In this document: piece after piece, positions 42,767 through 52,262 of the stretch
Layout of the letters: the number at the start of each line of letters is the position of its first letter
How positions within the stretch are numbered: position 1 is the first letter of the stretch
Assembly (NCBI RefSeq): GCF_036241575.1
Contig: NZ_CP108455.1
Coordinates: 1,436,001-1,500,000, forward strand
Reading direction: 5' to 3'
DNA length: 64,000 nucleotides
From: Streptomyces sp. NBC_01267
GTDB taxonomy: Bacteria; Actinomycetota; Actinomycetes; Streptomycetales; Streptomycetaceae
The notes under the pieces: generated by a model
Seen by the model: only the letters and a program-made list of their open reading frames with translations
Databases searched by the model: none
What the model was told of the DNA's origin: nothing
Program-made: the position numbers and the translations under genes

Positions 42767-44569
42767 GTGGCCGGGCGCATCGAGGATTACGCACTCATCG
42801 GAGACATGCAGACCGCCGCCCTGGTCTGCCGGGACGGTACAGCCGACTGGCTGTGCCTTCCCCGCTTCGACTCGCACGCCGTCTTTGCCGGACTGCTGGG
42901 AACCGAGGAGAACGGTTTCTGGCGACTGGGACCCGCACATGCCCCTTCGGCATGCCCGCCGGTCGCCGACCGGCGCCGCTACCGCGGGGATTCACTGATC
43001 CTCGAATCGGAGTGGGACACACCACGCGGCACGGTCCGTGTGACGGATTTCATGCCACCGCGTGACGGCGCACCCCAGCTGATCCGCATCGTGGAGGGGG
43101 TCACCGGGCGCGTCCCGATGCGCTCCGCGCTCCGGATGCGGTTCAGCTACGGACGGGTGACGCCCTGGGTCCACAAGGTGGACGGGCGTACGGTCGCGGT
43201 CGCCGGACCCGATTCGGTCTGGCTGGACACCACCGCCGAGACCTTCGGCGAGGACCTCACGACGTACTCCGACTTCACCGTGGGACCCGGCGACCGGATC
43301 GCCTTCACCATCAGCTGGGAGCCCTCGCACAAGGCCCCGCCCGCGCTTCCCGAGCCGGAGAACTCGCTGGTGGCGACGGAGGACTTCTGGCGCGAATGGG
43401 TCGATCAGTGCACCTATCACGGCCCTTACCGTGAAGCGGTGGTCCGCTCGCTGATCACGCTCAAGGCCCTCACCTACGCGCCCACCGGCGGCATCGTCGC
43501 CGCGCCGACCACCTCGCTCCCCGAGGACATCGGCGGGTCCAGGAACTGGGACTACCGCTACACCTGGCTGCGTGACGCCGCGATCACCCTGTCGTCGCTG
43601 CTGCGCACCGGCTACCGCGAGGAAGCCCGCGCCTGGCGTGAATGGCTGCTGCGCGCGGTCGCCGGTGACCCGGAGAACCTGCAGATCATGTACGGGATCG
43701 CCGGTGAGCGTGAGCTGGGCGAGGCCGAACTCGACTGGCTGCCCGGGTACGAGAACTCGGGCCCGGTCCGGGTGGGCAACGGCGCGGCCGGTCAGCTCCA
43801 GCTGGACGTGTACGGCGAAGTGACCGAGGCCCTGCACCTCGCGCACATGACGGGCCTGGCCCGCAGCGACTACGCCTCGCTGCTCCAGATCAAGCTGATC
43901 CAGTACCTGGAGGACCACTGGGACCAGCCGGACGAGGGCATCTGGGAGGTGCGCGGCCCCCGCCGCCACTTCGTGCACTCCAAGGTGATGGCCTGGGTCG
44001 CCGTCGACCGCACCATCAAGCTGATCGAGTCCGGCGACGTCGACGGCCCGGTCGAGCGCTGGCGCGAGCTGCGCGACGACATCCACCGTGATGTCTGCGA
44101 GAAGGGCTACGACAAGGAGCGCAACACCTTCACCCAGTCCTACGGGTCGAAGGAGCTGGACGCCTCCCTGCTGCTCATCCCGCAGATGGGCTTCCTGCCA
44201 CCGGACGACAAGCGGGTCATCGGCACCGTCGAGGCCATCCAGCGCGAGCTGTCCACGCCTGACGGGTTCGTCCTGCGCTATCCGACGGCCGGCGGCTCGG
44301 CGGGCGTCGACGGGCTGGAAGGGGACGAGGGCGCCTTCCTCGCCTGTTCCTTCTGGCTCGCGGACGACCTGGCGATGATCGGCCGGGTCGACGAGGCCCG
44401 GCAGCTCTTCGACAAGTTGCTGGGTCTCCGGAACGACCTGGGGCTGCTCGCCGAGGAGTGGGACCCCAGGCTCCAGCGCCAGGTCGGGAACTTCCCCCAG
44501 GCGTTCAGCCACGTGCCGCTGATCGACACCGCGCTGCGGCTCACCGCTTCGGGTGCGTACGGGGGCTGA
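42767..44569 (+). CDS. Glycoside hydrolase family 15 (glucoamylase/trehalase-like)
   Basis: The 600-residue protein begins IEDYALIGDMQTAALVCRDGTADWLCLPRFD, the start of bacterial GH15 proteins. A beta-sandwich domain leads to the (alpha/alpha)6 barrel with EDIGGSRNWDYRYTWLRDAAIT. The catalytic-acid region is around GIAGERELGEAELDWLPGYENS and the base-bearing end is LLAEEWDPRLQRQVGNFPQAFSHVPLI. It lacks a signal peptide, so it works inside the cell, probably on trehalose or alpha-glucans. GTG at 42767 is chosen since GGAG stands 7 bp upstream; an ATG at 42740 is possible. Confidence 0.93.
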   Translation: MAGRIEDYALIGDMQTAALVCRDGTADWLCLPRFDSHAVFAGLLGTEENGFWRLGPAHAPSACPPVADRRRYRGDSLILESEWDTPRGTVRVTDFMPPRDGAPQLIRIVEGVTGRVPMRSALRMRFSYGRVTPWVHKVDGRTVAVAGPDSVWLDTTAETFGEDLTTYSDFTVGPGDRIAFTISWEPSHKAPPALPEPENSLVATEDFWREWVDQCTYHGPYREAVVRSLITLKALTYAPTGGIVAAPTTSLPEDIGGSRNWDYRYTWLRDAAITLSSLLRTGYREEARAWREWLLRAVAGDPENLQIMYGIAGERELGEAELDWLPGYENSGPVRVGNGAAGQLQLDVYGEVTEALHLAHMTGLARSDYASLLQIKLIQYLEDHWDQPDEGIWEVRGPRRHFVHSKVMAWVAVDRTIKLIESGDVDGPVERWRELRDDIHRDVCEKGYDKERNTFTQSYGSKELDASLLLIPQMGFLPPDDKRVIGTVEAIQRELSTPDGFVLRYPTAGGSAGVDGLEGDEGAFLACSFWLADDLAMIGRVDEARQLFDKLLGLRNDLGLLAEEWDPRLQRQVGNFPQAFSHVPLIDTALRLTASGAYGG

Positions 44570-44604
44570 CCTGCGGCCGGGCGGCTTCGGGTAGCGTCCG
44601 GCCC

Positions 44605-46194
44605 ATGGAGAACCAGGGCGGGATCACGGTGCAGCGGGCGCTTGAGCTGCCGGGGCTGCGCAGTGGGCTGCCCGAGGTCGTGGCGGGCGCCGACCGCCTC
44701 GGCCGCACGGTGCGCTGGGTGCACGCCGGTGAGGTGCCGAACATCGCCTCGCTGCTCAAGGGCGGCGAACTGCTGCTCACCACCGGGCTGGGACTCGGCA
44801 CCCGGCCCGCCGAGCAGCGGGCGTTCGTCCGCAGGCTGGCCGACCGCGGGATCGCCGCGCTCGTGGTGGAGCTGGGCCCGCGCTTCGGCACACTTCCCAC
44901 GACGCTGGTGGAGACCGCGCGGGCAGCCGGACTGCCCCTGGTCCAGCTGCACCGTGAGGTGCCCTTCGTGTCGGTGACCGAAGAGATCCACACCGAGATC
45001 GTCAACGGTCACTACGCGCTGATACAGCGCGCCGACGAGGTGCACCGGCGGTGCACCCAGGCGCTGCTCGGCGGCGGCGGAGTGCCCCAAGTGCTCTCCG
45101 TCCTCGCCGAGTTCACCGCCAATCCGGTGTTCCTGGAGACCTCCGACGGGCAGTTGCTGTACGCCGCGGGGGACGGTGAGCCGCTCCAGGTGTGGGAGGG
45201 GCTGCGCGGGCACCGGCCCACGGGCGCCGTCCTGGTGGACGTACCGGGCGGCGGGTCCGGCACCGGTTCGGTCCGGGCCAGGCTGGCCCTCCTCCCGGTG
45301 GCGGCCCCGCTGGCTCCGGTGCACCGGATGGCCGCCGAGCGGGCGGCCGGGATCCTGGCCGTCGTACTGATGCAGGCCCGGCAGGAGGAGGAGCTGGCCG
45401 CACGGGGGCGGGGCGACTTCCTGACCGACCTCGCCGAGGGCCGCGTCTCGGCCCAGGACGCCCCCGCGCAGGCCCGGGTGCTGGGTTTCAAGCCCGGCGA
45501 CGGCCCTCTGCTGCCCGTGGTGATGCGGCTGGCCGCCGAGCTGTCTCCCTCGGGCAACTGGGCCGTGCTGGCCCGCGCCGTCCTGGAGGAGCTGAGCGCG
45601 GTGGGCGTTCCGGTCCTGCTCGGCGTCCGGCCCGTCGAGGGCCGGGTGCCGCTGCTGCTGGGGCTGCGGACGGAGTCGGAGCGCACCGCGGTGGCCGACC
45701 GGGTCGCCGTGGCGCTGCGGGCGGGTGTGGCGCGCGCCGGGCTGGAGCGGGCCGGTGCGCATCCGCCGATCGTGGTGGTGGGCGTGGCGGGCGGCTGGGC
45801 CGCCGCCTCGGCCGGGCTGCGGCACGCGGCGGAGACGGCCACTGCCGCGCAGGGCCTCTCCGACCGCCCCTGGTACGACGCCCGGCGCCTCGACATCGAT
45901 CTGCTGCTGTGGCGACTGCGGGACCAGCCGGACCTCGCGGCCTTCGTGGACCGGGCGATCGGGCCGCTGCGCGCGCACGACCGCACCTCGCGGCCGGCGT
46001 TGCTGCCCACCCTCGAAACCTATCTGGCGCACGCGGGGCGCAAGGCGGAGACGGCGCGCGAGCTGCATCTCAACCGCCAGACGCTGTACAACCGCCTCGC
46101 CCGGATCGCCGAACTCCTGGGCACCGATCTGGACGACCCGCAGGCGGTGCTGGCCCTCGGCCTGGCGCTCCGGGCCCGCCGGCATACGCCCTGA
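44605..46194 (+). CDS. PucR-family transcriptional regulator
   Basis: The 529-residue protein has an N-terminal PucR sensory domain (LELPGLRSGLPEVVAGADRLGRTVRWVHAGEVPNIASLLKGGELLLTTG), a central GGDEF-like regulatory part, and a C-terminal helix-turn-helix (LETYLAHAGRKAETARELHLNRQTLYNRLARIAELLG). PucR proteins often activate purine, amine or amino-acid catabolism genes. It lies 35 bp after the GH15 gene on the same strand but need not control it. No target genes of the usual type are adjacent. Confidence 0.93.
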   Translation: MENQGGITVQRALELPGLRSGLPEVVAGADRLGRTVRWVHAGEVPNIASLLKGGELLLTTGLGLGTRPAEQRAFVRRLADRGIAALVVELGPRFGTLPTTLVETARAAGLPLVQLHREVPFVSVTEEIHTEIVNGHYALIQRADEVHRRCTQALLGGGGVPQVLSVLAEFTANPVFLETSDGQLLYAAGDGEPLQVWEGLRGHRPTGAVLVDVPGGGSGTGSVRARLALLPVAAPLAPVHRMAAERAAGILAVVLMQARQEEELAARGRGDFLTDLAEGRVSAQDAPAQARVLGFKPGDGPLLPVVMRLAAELSPSGNWAVLARAVLEELSAVGVPVLLGVRPVEGRVPLLLGLRTESERTAVADRVAVALRAGVARAGLERAGAHPPIVVVGVAGGWAAASAGLRHAAETATAAQGLSDRPWYDARRLDIDLLLWRLRDQPDLAAFVDRAIGPLRAHDRTSRPALLPTLETYLAHAGRKAETARELHLNRQTLYNRLARIAELLGTDLDDPQAVLALGLALRARRHTP

Positions 46195-46219
46195 TGCGGC
46201 CGGGTGCCTGTCGACGGCC

Positions 46220-47338
46220 TCAGCGGATACGGACCGTCTCGGTCAACTCGTCGTAGATGCTGAGCACTTGGGCCACCGTGTCGTCCTCGGTCGGCCAGCT
46301 CCGCGCCTGGGCGCGCCCCGCTTCGGCGAGCAGCAGGCGGCGGGCCGGGTCGGCGAGCAGTCCGGTCACCCGCGCGGCCAGCGCCTCGGGGTCGCCGTAC
46401 GGCACGAGTTCGGCGGCGTCACCGACCAGCTCGGGCACCCCGCCGACCGCGGTGGCGACCAGCGGCACACCCAGCCGCAGCGCCTCCTGCGCCAGCAGCG
46501 ACCGCGCCTCCCAACGGCTGGGCAGAACAGCGACATCGGCCGCCGCGAGCAGTTCCGTGACGTCGTCCCGGCTGCCGATGAGCTGGACCGCCAGCGACTC
46601 GGTCTCGATGCGGCGCTGGAGTTCGGCCCGCTCCGGGCCCTCGCCCGCGATCACCAGCAGCGGTACGGGATCGAGGTACTGCCAGAGCCGGGCGGCGTCC
46701 AGCAGGGCCCCGTAGCCGCGGTGCGCGGCCAGGTTGCCCACGGCCATCAGCAACGGCCGCTCGACCGCGCCGAGTTCGGCGCGCGCCTTGCTCTCCGTCC
46801 CGCCCGCGGCCGGTCGGGGTGCGGGGACAGTGACCGGCGCGAGCCGCGCGTCGCGCGCCCCCCGGCGGCGCGCCCTGTCGACCAGTTCGGACGACGTACC
46901 GAGCACAACGGCCGCCGCCCTGACAGCCCTTCGCTCCATCAGCCGCGCCAGCCGTCGCCGCGCGCCCTCGGCGTGGGAGCGGGTGTGCAGGGTCACGACC
47001 AGCGGCAACCGCAGCCCGCTGAGCGCCAACGAGGCCCGTACGGCGGCGTTCAGACCGTGCGCGTGCACCACGTCGGCGGGCAGACAGGCGGCGCGCAGGG
47101 CGGCGACCGCCGCCGGATCACTGCGCCGGGGTACGGGCACGAAGCGCGCGCCCACCTCGCTGAAGCCGTACGCCTCCTCCAACTCGGCGGGGGCGCACAC
47201 GGTGACGTGCACGCCCCTCTCGACCAGTCCACCGGCGACGGACCGGACGTGTGCGCTGCTGCCAGCGGAGCCGCCACCGAGCACGTGGACGGCGCGCAGA
47301 GGTGAACGGCCGTACGGCGGGACCTGGGTGCTGCTCAC
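46220..47338 (-). CDS. Glycosyltransferase family 4
   Basis: The 372-residue GT-B enzyme starts RAVHVLGGGSAGSSAHVRSVAGGLVERGVHVTV. The C-terminal half has LLMAVGNLAAHRGYGALLDAARL and the E-x7-E motif EARSLLAQE followed by GVPLVATAVGGVPELV. It uses an activated sugar in the cytosol; the acceptor is unknown. It converges on the PucR gene and lies downstream of a MraY-like membrane protein gene, which would fit a shared cell-surface glycan or lipid-linked pathway (inference). Confidence 0.88.
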   Translation of the reverse strand: MSSTQVPPYGRSPLRAVHVLGGGSAGSSAHVRSVAGGLVERGVHVTVCAPAELEEAYGFSEVGARFVPVPRRSDPAAVAALRAACLPADVVHAHGLNAAVRASLALSGLRLPLVVTLHTRSHAEGARRRLARLMERRAVRAAAVVLGTSSELVDRARRRGARDARLAPVTVPAPRPAAGGTESKARAELGAVERPLLMAVGNLAAHRGYGALLDAARLWQYLDPVPLLVIAGEGPERAELQRRIETESLAVQLIGSRDDVTELLAAADVAVLPSRWEARSLLAQEALRLGVPLVATAVGGVPELVGDAAELVPYGDPEALAARVTGLLADPARRLLLAEAGRAQARSWPTEDDTVAQVLSIYDELTETVRIR

Positions 47339-47484
47339 TGACCGGAGCTCCTGAGTCGGCGTCGGGCGGGGGTGCGCTCCAGGATGCCAGCCCGTACGAA
47401 CGTTCCGGCACCCTCCTGGCGGGCGAGCCCCTGTGCGGTCGCGTCAACGCGCCTGGGCTGTCACTCACACGGGTGAGCGCCGGC

Positions 47485-48255
47485 TCAACCCATGGCCGCG
47501 CGGCTCACCTTGTCACCGTACGCGGCGGCGGCGAGCACGGCTGCCGCGTGCGCGGCGAGTCCGGCCCGTCCGTTGCCCGCGACGATCGCCACCCCGAGGG
47601 CGGCTCCGAGCGCGTGAGCGCCCGCGTCCCCGAGCATGGTCTGCTCGGCCAGGTCGTCGACGACGACCGCGGCTGCCGCTCCCAGCGGGGCCGCGGCCAG
47701 CGCTCCGGCGGGGCCGCGGCGGAGCAGTCCGGGGGCCGCGAGCCCGAGCACGGCGACGGTGGCCCGGCCGGGGTGCACGTCCACCAGGTTGACGAAGTGC
47801 GCGGTACCGGCGACGACGACCCCGGCGAGCAGCCGGTCGACGGGCCGGTCCTTCAACAGCACGCCTGCGGCGAGACCGGCCGCGCCGATCCCGAAGAGCT
47901 TCACGGCGCCGCTGGTGATCTCGCCCTGCCGCAGCGCCCCGAGGTGCGCGCGGAATCCGCGGCGCGGGTCCCCGGCACCGGCGACATCGTCGTAGGCCCC
48001 GCAGGCCCCGGCCACGAGGACGGAGAGAGCGGCTGCGCCACGGGCCCGGGGCGGGAACGTGCCGACGGCCGCGCCGAGGGTCGCGCCCACGGTGGTGGCG
48101 GGGCCCGCGCAGAGGTCCACCGTGCGCCCGGCGTAGTTCGTGCGCTCCCAGCGGGCAGGGCCGCCCGGGGTGCGGCGGCGCAGCCCGGTGGCGACGGCGC
48201 GGGTGGCGCCGAAGGCGGCGAGGAGTGCGGCTGTTCGGGCGCCGTGTCTGCTCAT
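47485..48255 (-). CDS. MraY/WecA-like membrane protein
   Basis: The 256-residue protein has about eight hydrophobic segments. It carries the motifs of polyprenyl-phosphate phosphosugar transferases in shortened form: GAYDDVAGAGDPRRGFRAHL (the DDxxG loop), HFVNLVDVHPGRATVAV and MLGDAGAHALGAALG. The usual proteins are longer by about 80 residues, so this is a reduced or divergent member. It sits between recN and a GT4 gene on the same strand and may supply a lipid-linked sugar. ATG at 48255 is chosen; the frame is open further upstream without resemblance. Confidence 0.75.
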   Translation of the reverse strand: MSRHGARTAALLAAFGATRAVATGLRRRTPGGPARWERTNYAGRTVDLCAGPATTVGATLGAAVGTFPPRARGAAALSVLVAGACGAYDDVAGAGDPRRGFRAHLGALRQGEITSGAVKLFGIGAAGLAAGVLLKDRPVDRLLAGVVVAGTAHFVNLVDVHPGRATVAVLGLAAPGLLRRGPAGALAAAPLGAAAAVVVDDLAEQTMLGDAGAHALGAALGVAIVAGNGRAGLAAHAAAVLAAAAYGDKVSRAAMG

Positions 48256-48350
48256 GCGGCCCAGCCTAGGGGGCGCGCTCCGGCGCCCGGCGGGCCGCAC
48301 CCCATCACTCCCTCTCCCCCTCCGAACTCGGGCTCGCCGGGGGCGCCCCG

Positions 48351-50087
48351 TCAGCCGTCCGCGCGCGCCGTCGCCAGCAGTTCCTCCGCGTGCGCCCGTG
48401 CCGTTTCCGAGTCCTCCTGGCCCGCGAGCATCCGTGAGAGCTCCCGCACCCGGTCCTCGCCCTCCAGGATCGTGACCCCACTGCTGGTCACCGAGCCGTC
48501 GTTGGTCTTCTCGACCAGCAGCTGCCGGTCGGCGAAGGCGGCGACCTGCGGCAGATGCGTGACGACCACCACCTGGGCGGACTTCGCCAGCCGGGCCAGC
48601 CGCCGCCCGACCTCCACGGCTGCCTTGCCGCCCACTCCGGCGTCGACCTCGTCGAAGAGGTACGTCGGTACGGGGTCGGAACCGGCGAAGACGACCTCGA
48701 CGGCCAGCATGACCCGCGAGAGCTCACCGCCCGACGCCCCCTTGGAGATCGGCCGTGCCGCCGCACCGGGGTGCGGGGCGAGCAGCAGCTCGACCTCGTC
48801 GACGCCCAGCGGTCCGTAGGCGACGAGCCGGCCGCCGACCTCGATGCCCTGCGGGTCCTCGGTCTGGCGGAGGTCGATCGACACCCGGGCGTGCGGCATG
48901 GCGAGCGAGGCGAGTTCGGCGGTGACGGCGTCGGCGAACCGGTGCGCCGCCTCCGTACGGGCGTCGGTGAGCGCCTGGGCGAGGCCGGACAGTTCGGCGC
49001 GCAGCGTGTCGCGCTCCACTGTCAGTTCACCGATCCGGTCGTCGTCGCCCTCCAGCTCGGTGAGGCGCGCGGCGCCCTCCTCGGCCCAGGCCAGCACGGC
49101 GGCGATGTCCGCGCCGTACTTGCGGGTGAGCTGGGTCAGCGCCGCCCGCCGCTCCTCCACCGCGGCGAGCCGCAGCGGGTCGGCGTCCAGATTGTCCGCG
49201 TATCCCGCCAGTTCGCCCGAGACGTCGGCGAGCAGGATGCCGATCTCCCCGATGCGTTCGGCGAGCGCGGCCAGCGCCGGGTCGTGGGAGCGTACGGCGT
49301 CGAGCGCCCGCCCGGACCCGGCGACCAGGGTCGTCGCGTCGAGGCTCTCGGGGTCCTCCGGGTTGCCGACGAGCGCGGTGTGCGCGGTGGAGGCGGCCGA
49401 GGCGAGCGCTTCGGCGTGACCGAGGCGCTCGGCCTCGGCGGCGAGTTCGGCGTCCTCACCCGGCAGCGGCTCCACCGCGGCGACCTCGTCGAGCCCGAAG
49501 CGCAGCAGATCCGCCTCCTGGGCCCGCTCGCGTGCCCGGGTGGTCAGTTCGTCCAACTCCACGACCACCTCGCGCAGTCGCCGGTAGGCGGCCGCGTACG
49601 TGAGGTGCGGCTTCGCGACGGCCTCGCCCGCGTACCGGTCCAGCGCCTGGCGCTGCCTGGCCGGGCGCAGCAGCCCCTGCTGGTCGGTCTGACCGTGCAC
49701 GGCGACCAGTTCGTCGGCGAGCTCGGCGAGGAGCCCGACGGGTACGGAGCGCCCGCCGATGTGCGCCCGGGAGCGCCCTTCCGCCGAGATCGTCCGGCTG
49801 ACCAGCAGCGCCCCGTCGTCCAGCTCGGCGCCCGCTTCCTCGGCGCGTACGGCGGCAGGCGCGTCCGCGGCCATGGTGATCCGCCCCTCGACCACCGCCG
49901 ACTTGGCACCGAGCCGCACCAGCGCGGCGTCGGCGCGCCCGCCGAGCAGCAGCCCGAGGCTGGTCACGACCATGGTCTTGCCCGCGCCGGTCTCACCGGT
50001 CACCGCGGTGAAGCCGGGTGAAAGCTCCACCACGGCGTCGTCGATGACTCCGAGCGACCGTATCCGCATCTCCTCCAACACGGACAC
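48351..50087 (-). CDS. recN: DNA repair protein RecN
   Basis: The 578-residue SMC-like ATPase has Walker A GETGAGKTMVVTSLGLLLGGRAD near residue 32, a long central coiled-coil region (about 150-370), and C-terminal signature and Walker B: KGASGGELSRVMLAVEV and TYLFDEVDAGVGGKAAVEVG. RecN gathers broken DNA ends for recombination. Start codon GTG at 50087 is marked; a GTG at 50081 with better-spaced AAGG is possible. It follows nadK in the conserved tlyA-nadK-recN order. Confidence 0.97.
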   Translation of the reverse strand: MSVLEEMRIRSLGVIDDAVVELSPGFTAVTGETGAGKTMVVTSLGLLLGGRADAALVRLGAKSAVVEGRITMAADAPAAVRAEEAGAELDDGALLVSRTISAEGRSRAHIGGRSVPVGLLAELADELVAVHGQTDQQGLLRPARQRQALDRYAGEAVAKPHLTYAAAYRRLREVVVELDELTTRARERAQEADLLRFGLDEVAAVEPLPGEDAELAAEAERLGHAEALASAASTAHTALVGNPEDPESLDATTLVAGSGRALDAVRSHDPALAALAERIGEIGILLADVSGELAGYADNLDADPLRLAAVEERRAALTQLTRKYGADIAAVLAWAEEGAARLTELEGDDDRIGELTVERDTLRAELSGLAQALTDARTEAAHRFADAVTAELASLAMPHARVSIDLRQTEDPQGIEVGGRLVAYGPLGVDEVELLLAPHPGAAARPISKGASGGELSRVMLAVEVVFAGSDPVPTYLFDEVDAGVGGKAAVEVGRRLARLAKSAQVVVVTHLPQVAAFADRQLLVEKTNDGSVTSSGVTILEGEDRVRELSRMLAGQEDSETARAHAEELLATARADG

Positions 50088-50101
50088 GACCTTACGAGGT
50101 C

Positions 50102-50127
50102 CGGGGCCCGGTGTGCGACGGGCCCCG
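50102..50127 (-). terminator. Possible hairpin between nadK and recN
   Basis: CGGGGCCC and GGGCCCCG form an 8-bp stem with a 10-nt loop in the 84-bp gap. It may be a weak terminator or attenuator inside the operon. Confidence 0.4.
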
Positions 50128-50171
50128 TACCGTCACCCTCCCGTGCACCGGTCGGTCCGGCGCGGGAACAC

Positions 50172-51107
50172 CTAGTTCGGCGCCCCGCGCCAGCCCGCCA
50201 CCGGCAGGGCGAACTTGGCCACCAGCCGGTCCGTGAACGAGGCGTGGTGCAGCCGTGCCAGCCGTACGGGTACCGCTCCCCGCCGTACCTCCACCCGGGC
50301 ACCGGCCGGCAGTCCGATCGAACGGCGTCCGTCGCACCACAGGACACCGTGCGGGGTGTGCGGCTGCACCTCGACCGCCAGGACCGAGGCCGGGGAGGTC
50401 ACCAGCGGCTTGGCGAACAGCGCGTGCGCCCCGATGGGCACCATCAGCAGCGCCTCCACCTCGGGCCACACGACGGGCCCGCCCGCCGAGAAGGCGTACG
50501 CCGTCGAACCGGTCGGGGTGGCGCAGACGATGCCGTCGCAGCCGAAGCCGGTCACCGGCCGCCCGTCGATCTCCAGGACGACCTCCAGCATCCGCTCGGG
50601 TTCCGTCTTCTGGACGGCGGCCTCGTTGAGTGCCCAGTCCCGGTGCACCACGTCACCGTTGTTGTGCACGACGACGTCGACGGTCATCCGCTCCTCGACC
50701 TCGTACGACCGGGTGACCACCCGGTCCACGACCTTGTCGAGGTCGTCGCGCTCGGCCTCGGCGAGGAATCCGACCCGGCCGAGGTTGACGCCGAGCATCG
50801 GCACACCCGAGGCGCGCGCGAACTCGGCCCCGCGCAGCAGGGTGCCGTCACCGCCGAGGACGATCAGGAGCTCGCAGCCGTCCAGTGCCGCGGGTGTGGC
50901 CTCGGTGACGAGTTCGACCGAGTGCGGCAGCGGCAGATCCGCTGCCTCCGTCGCGAGGACCCGGACCCGCAGCCCGGACTTCAGCAGGCCCTCCACCACC
51001 AGCTCGGCGCTGCGGATCGCCGCGGGCCTCCCGGTGTGGGCGAGCAGGAAGACTGTGCGTGAATCTGCTGGTTCTGGTAGTGCTGAAAGTGATGCTGCAT
51101 CCGTCAC
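50172..51107 (-). CDS. nadK: NAD kinase
   Basis: The 311-residue enzyme phosphorylates NAD to NADP. The conserved GGDGTLLRGAEFA and the following GVNLGRVGFLAEAE are present, with the LNEAAVQKTEPERMLEV motif and FGCDGIVCATPTGSTAYAFSAGGPVVWPEVEALLM region of the active site. GTG at 51107 overlaps the tlyA stop as GTGA. Upstream codons in this frame are antisense to tlyA and ignored. Confidence 0.96.
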   Translation of the reverse strand: MTDAASLSALPEPADSRTVFLLAHTGRPAAIRSAELVVEGLLKSGLRVRVLATEAADLPLPHSVELVTEATPAALDGCELLIVLGGDGTLLRGAEFARASGVPMLGVNLGRVGFLAEAERDDLDKVVDRVVTRSYEVEERMTVDVVVHNNGDVVHRDWALNEAAVQKTEPERMLEVVLEIDGRPVTGFGCDGIVCATPTGSTAYAFSAGGPVVWPEVEALLMVPIGAHALFAKPLVTSPASVLAVEVQPHTPHGVLWCDGRRSIGLPAGARVEVRRGAVPVRLARLHHASFTDRLVAKFALPVAGWRGAPN

Positions 51108-51919
51108 TGCGGCCCCTCCGCCACTGCACGCTCCACATCCGCCGGATCGAGCGCGGGCGCATCCGCCCGCAGCCACAGAAAGTACTCGACATTTCCCGAA
51201 GGGCCGGGCAGCGGGCTCGCGGTGACCCCCCGTACTCCGAGTCCGAGCTCCGCGGCCTGTCGTGCCACGGTCCTGACGGTCTCCGCCCGCAGCTCCGGGC
51301 TGCGGACGACTCCGCCGCTGCCCAGCCGGTCCTTGCCGATCTCGAACTGCGGTTTCACCATCAGCACCAGGTCGGCGTCGGGCCCCGCGCACCGCACCAG
51401 GGCGGGCAGCACCAGTCCCAGCGCGATGAACGAGAGATCGCCGACGACGAGGTCGACGGCTTCCCCGCCGATCGCCTCCAGCGTCAACTCGCGTACGTTC
51501 GTACGGTCCTTGACGGTGACCCGGTCGTCGCTCTGCAGCGACCAGGCGAGCTGCCCGTACCCGACATCCACCGCGACGACCTGCGCGGCGCCGGACCGCA
51601 GCAGTACGTCGGTGAATCCGCCGGTCGACGCCCCCGCGTCGAGCGCCCGGCGTCCCTCGACCCGCAGGCCGAGCGGTACGAACGCCGCAAAGGCACCCGC
51701 GAGCTTGTGACCGCCTCGCGAGACGTAGTCCGGGTCGCTGTCGTCCTTGCGTACGACCACGGCCGCGCTCGTCTCGACCTGGGTGGCGGCCTTCGTCGCG
51801 GTGGCGCCGCCGACCGTCACCCGCCCTGCCGCGATCAGCTGGCTCGCGTGCTCCCGCGAGCGTGCGAGGCTCCGGCGGACCAGCTCGGCGTCCAGGCGTC
51901 GGCGTGCCACTCCTGCCAC
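51104..51919 (-). CDS. tlyA: TlyA rRNA 2'-O-methyltransferase
   Basis: The 271-residue protein has an S4 RNA-binding domain at the N-terminus (RRRLDAELVRRSLARSREHASQLIAAGRVTVGG) and an FtsJ-type methyltransferase domain with the SAM loop DAGASTGGFTDVLLRSGA, then VDLVVGDLSFIAL and VKPQFEIG. In actinobacteria TlyA methylates 16S and 23S rRNA and affects capreomycin sensitivity. GTG at 51919 gives the usual length with AGGAG 11 bp upstream; a GTG at 51910 is an alternative. Confidence 0.95.
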   Translation of the reverse strand: MAGVARRRLDAELVRRSLARSREHASQLIAAGRVTVGGATATKAATQVETSAAVVVRKDDSDPDYVSRGGHKLAGAFAAFVPLGLRVEGRRALDAGASTGGFTDVLLRSGAAQVVAVDVGYGQLAWSLQSDDRVTVKDRTNVRELTLEAIGGEAVDLVVGDLSFIALGLVLPALVRCAGPDADLVLMVKPQFEIGKDRLGSGGVVRSPELRAETVRTVARQAAELGLGVRGVTASPLPGPSGNVEYFLWLRADAPALDPADVERAVAEGPQ

Positions 51920-51926
51920 GTTCGGT

Positions 51927-52220
51927 TCAGCTCCTGCTGTCGTGAGGAAGGGGACCACGGGCCGGGACCGGCGGTCCCGGGTGTGCGTCCAGCGCGTCGA
52001 GCGCCGCGCGCAGTCCCCGGTGTACATCCTCGTACACCCCGACATGTCCGTCGGCGGCGAGGTGGTCGGCATCGGCCAGGCGGTCGAGTACGCCGTCCAC
52101 CCGTTCGTTCCCGGTGGGCGTACGCACCACACCCAGCGGGGCCGGGGCCGCCGGGTCGTACTCCGCACCGGGCCGGGTCCCGGGCTCGGCCCCGGAGGGC
52201 TCCGGCATCGCGTCACTCAT
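51927..52220 (-). CDS. Small conserved hypothetical protein upstream of tlyA
   Basis: A 97-residue acidic protein. After a disordered N-terminal part, TPTGNERVDGVLDRLADADHLAADGHVGVYEDVHRGLRAALDALDAH forms a plausible two-helix domain. It ends 7 bp before tlyA, so it starts that operon. No function is known to me; it recurs at this place in streptomycetes. Confidence 0.75.
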   Translation of the reverse strand: MSDAMPEPSGAEPGTRPGAEYDPAAPAPLGVVRTPTGNERVDGVLDRLADADHLAADGHVGVYEDVHRGLRAALDALDAHPGPPVPARGPLPHDSRS

Positions 52221-52262
52221 GCCCAGACGCTACCGCGAAGCCCTGAGGTACCGTCGATCACG

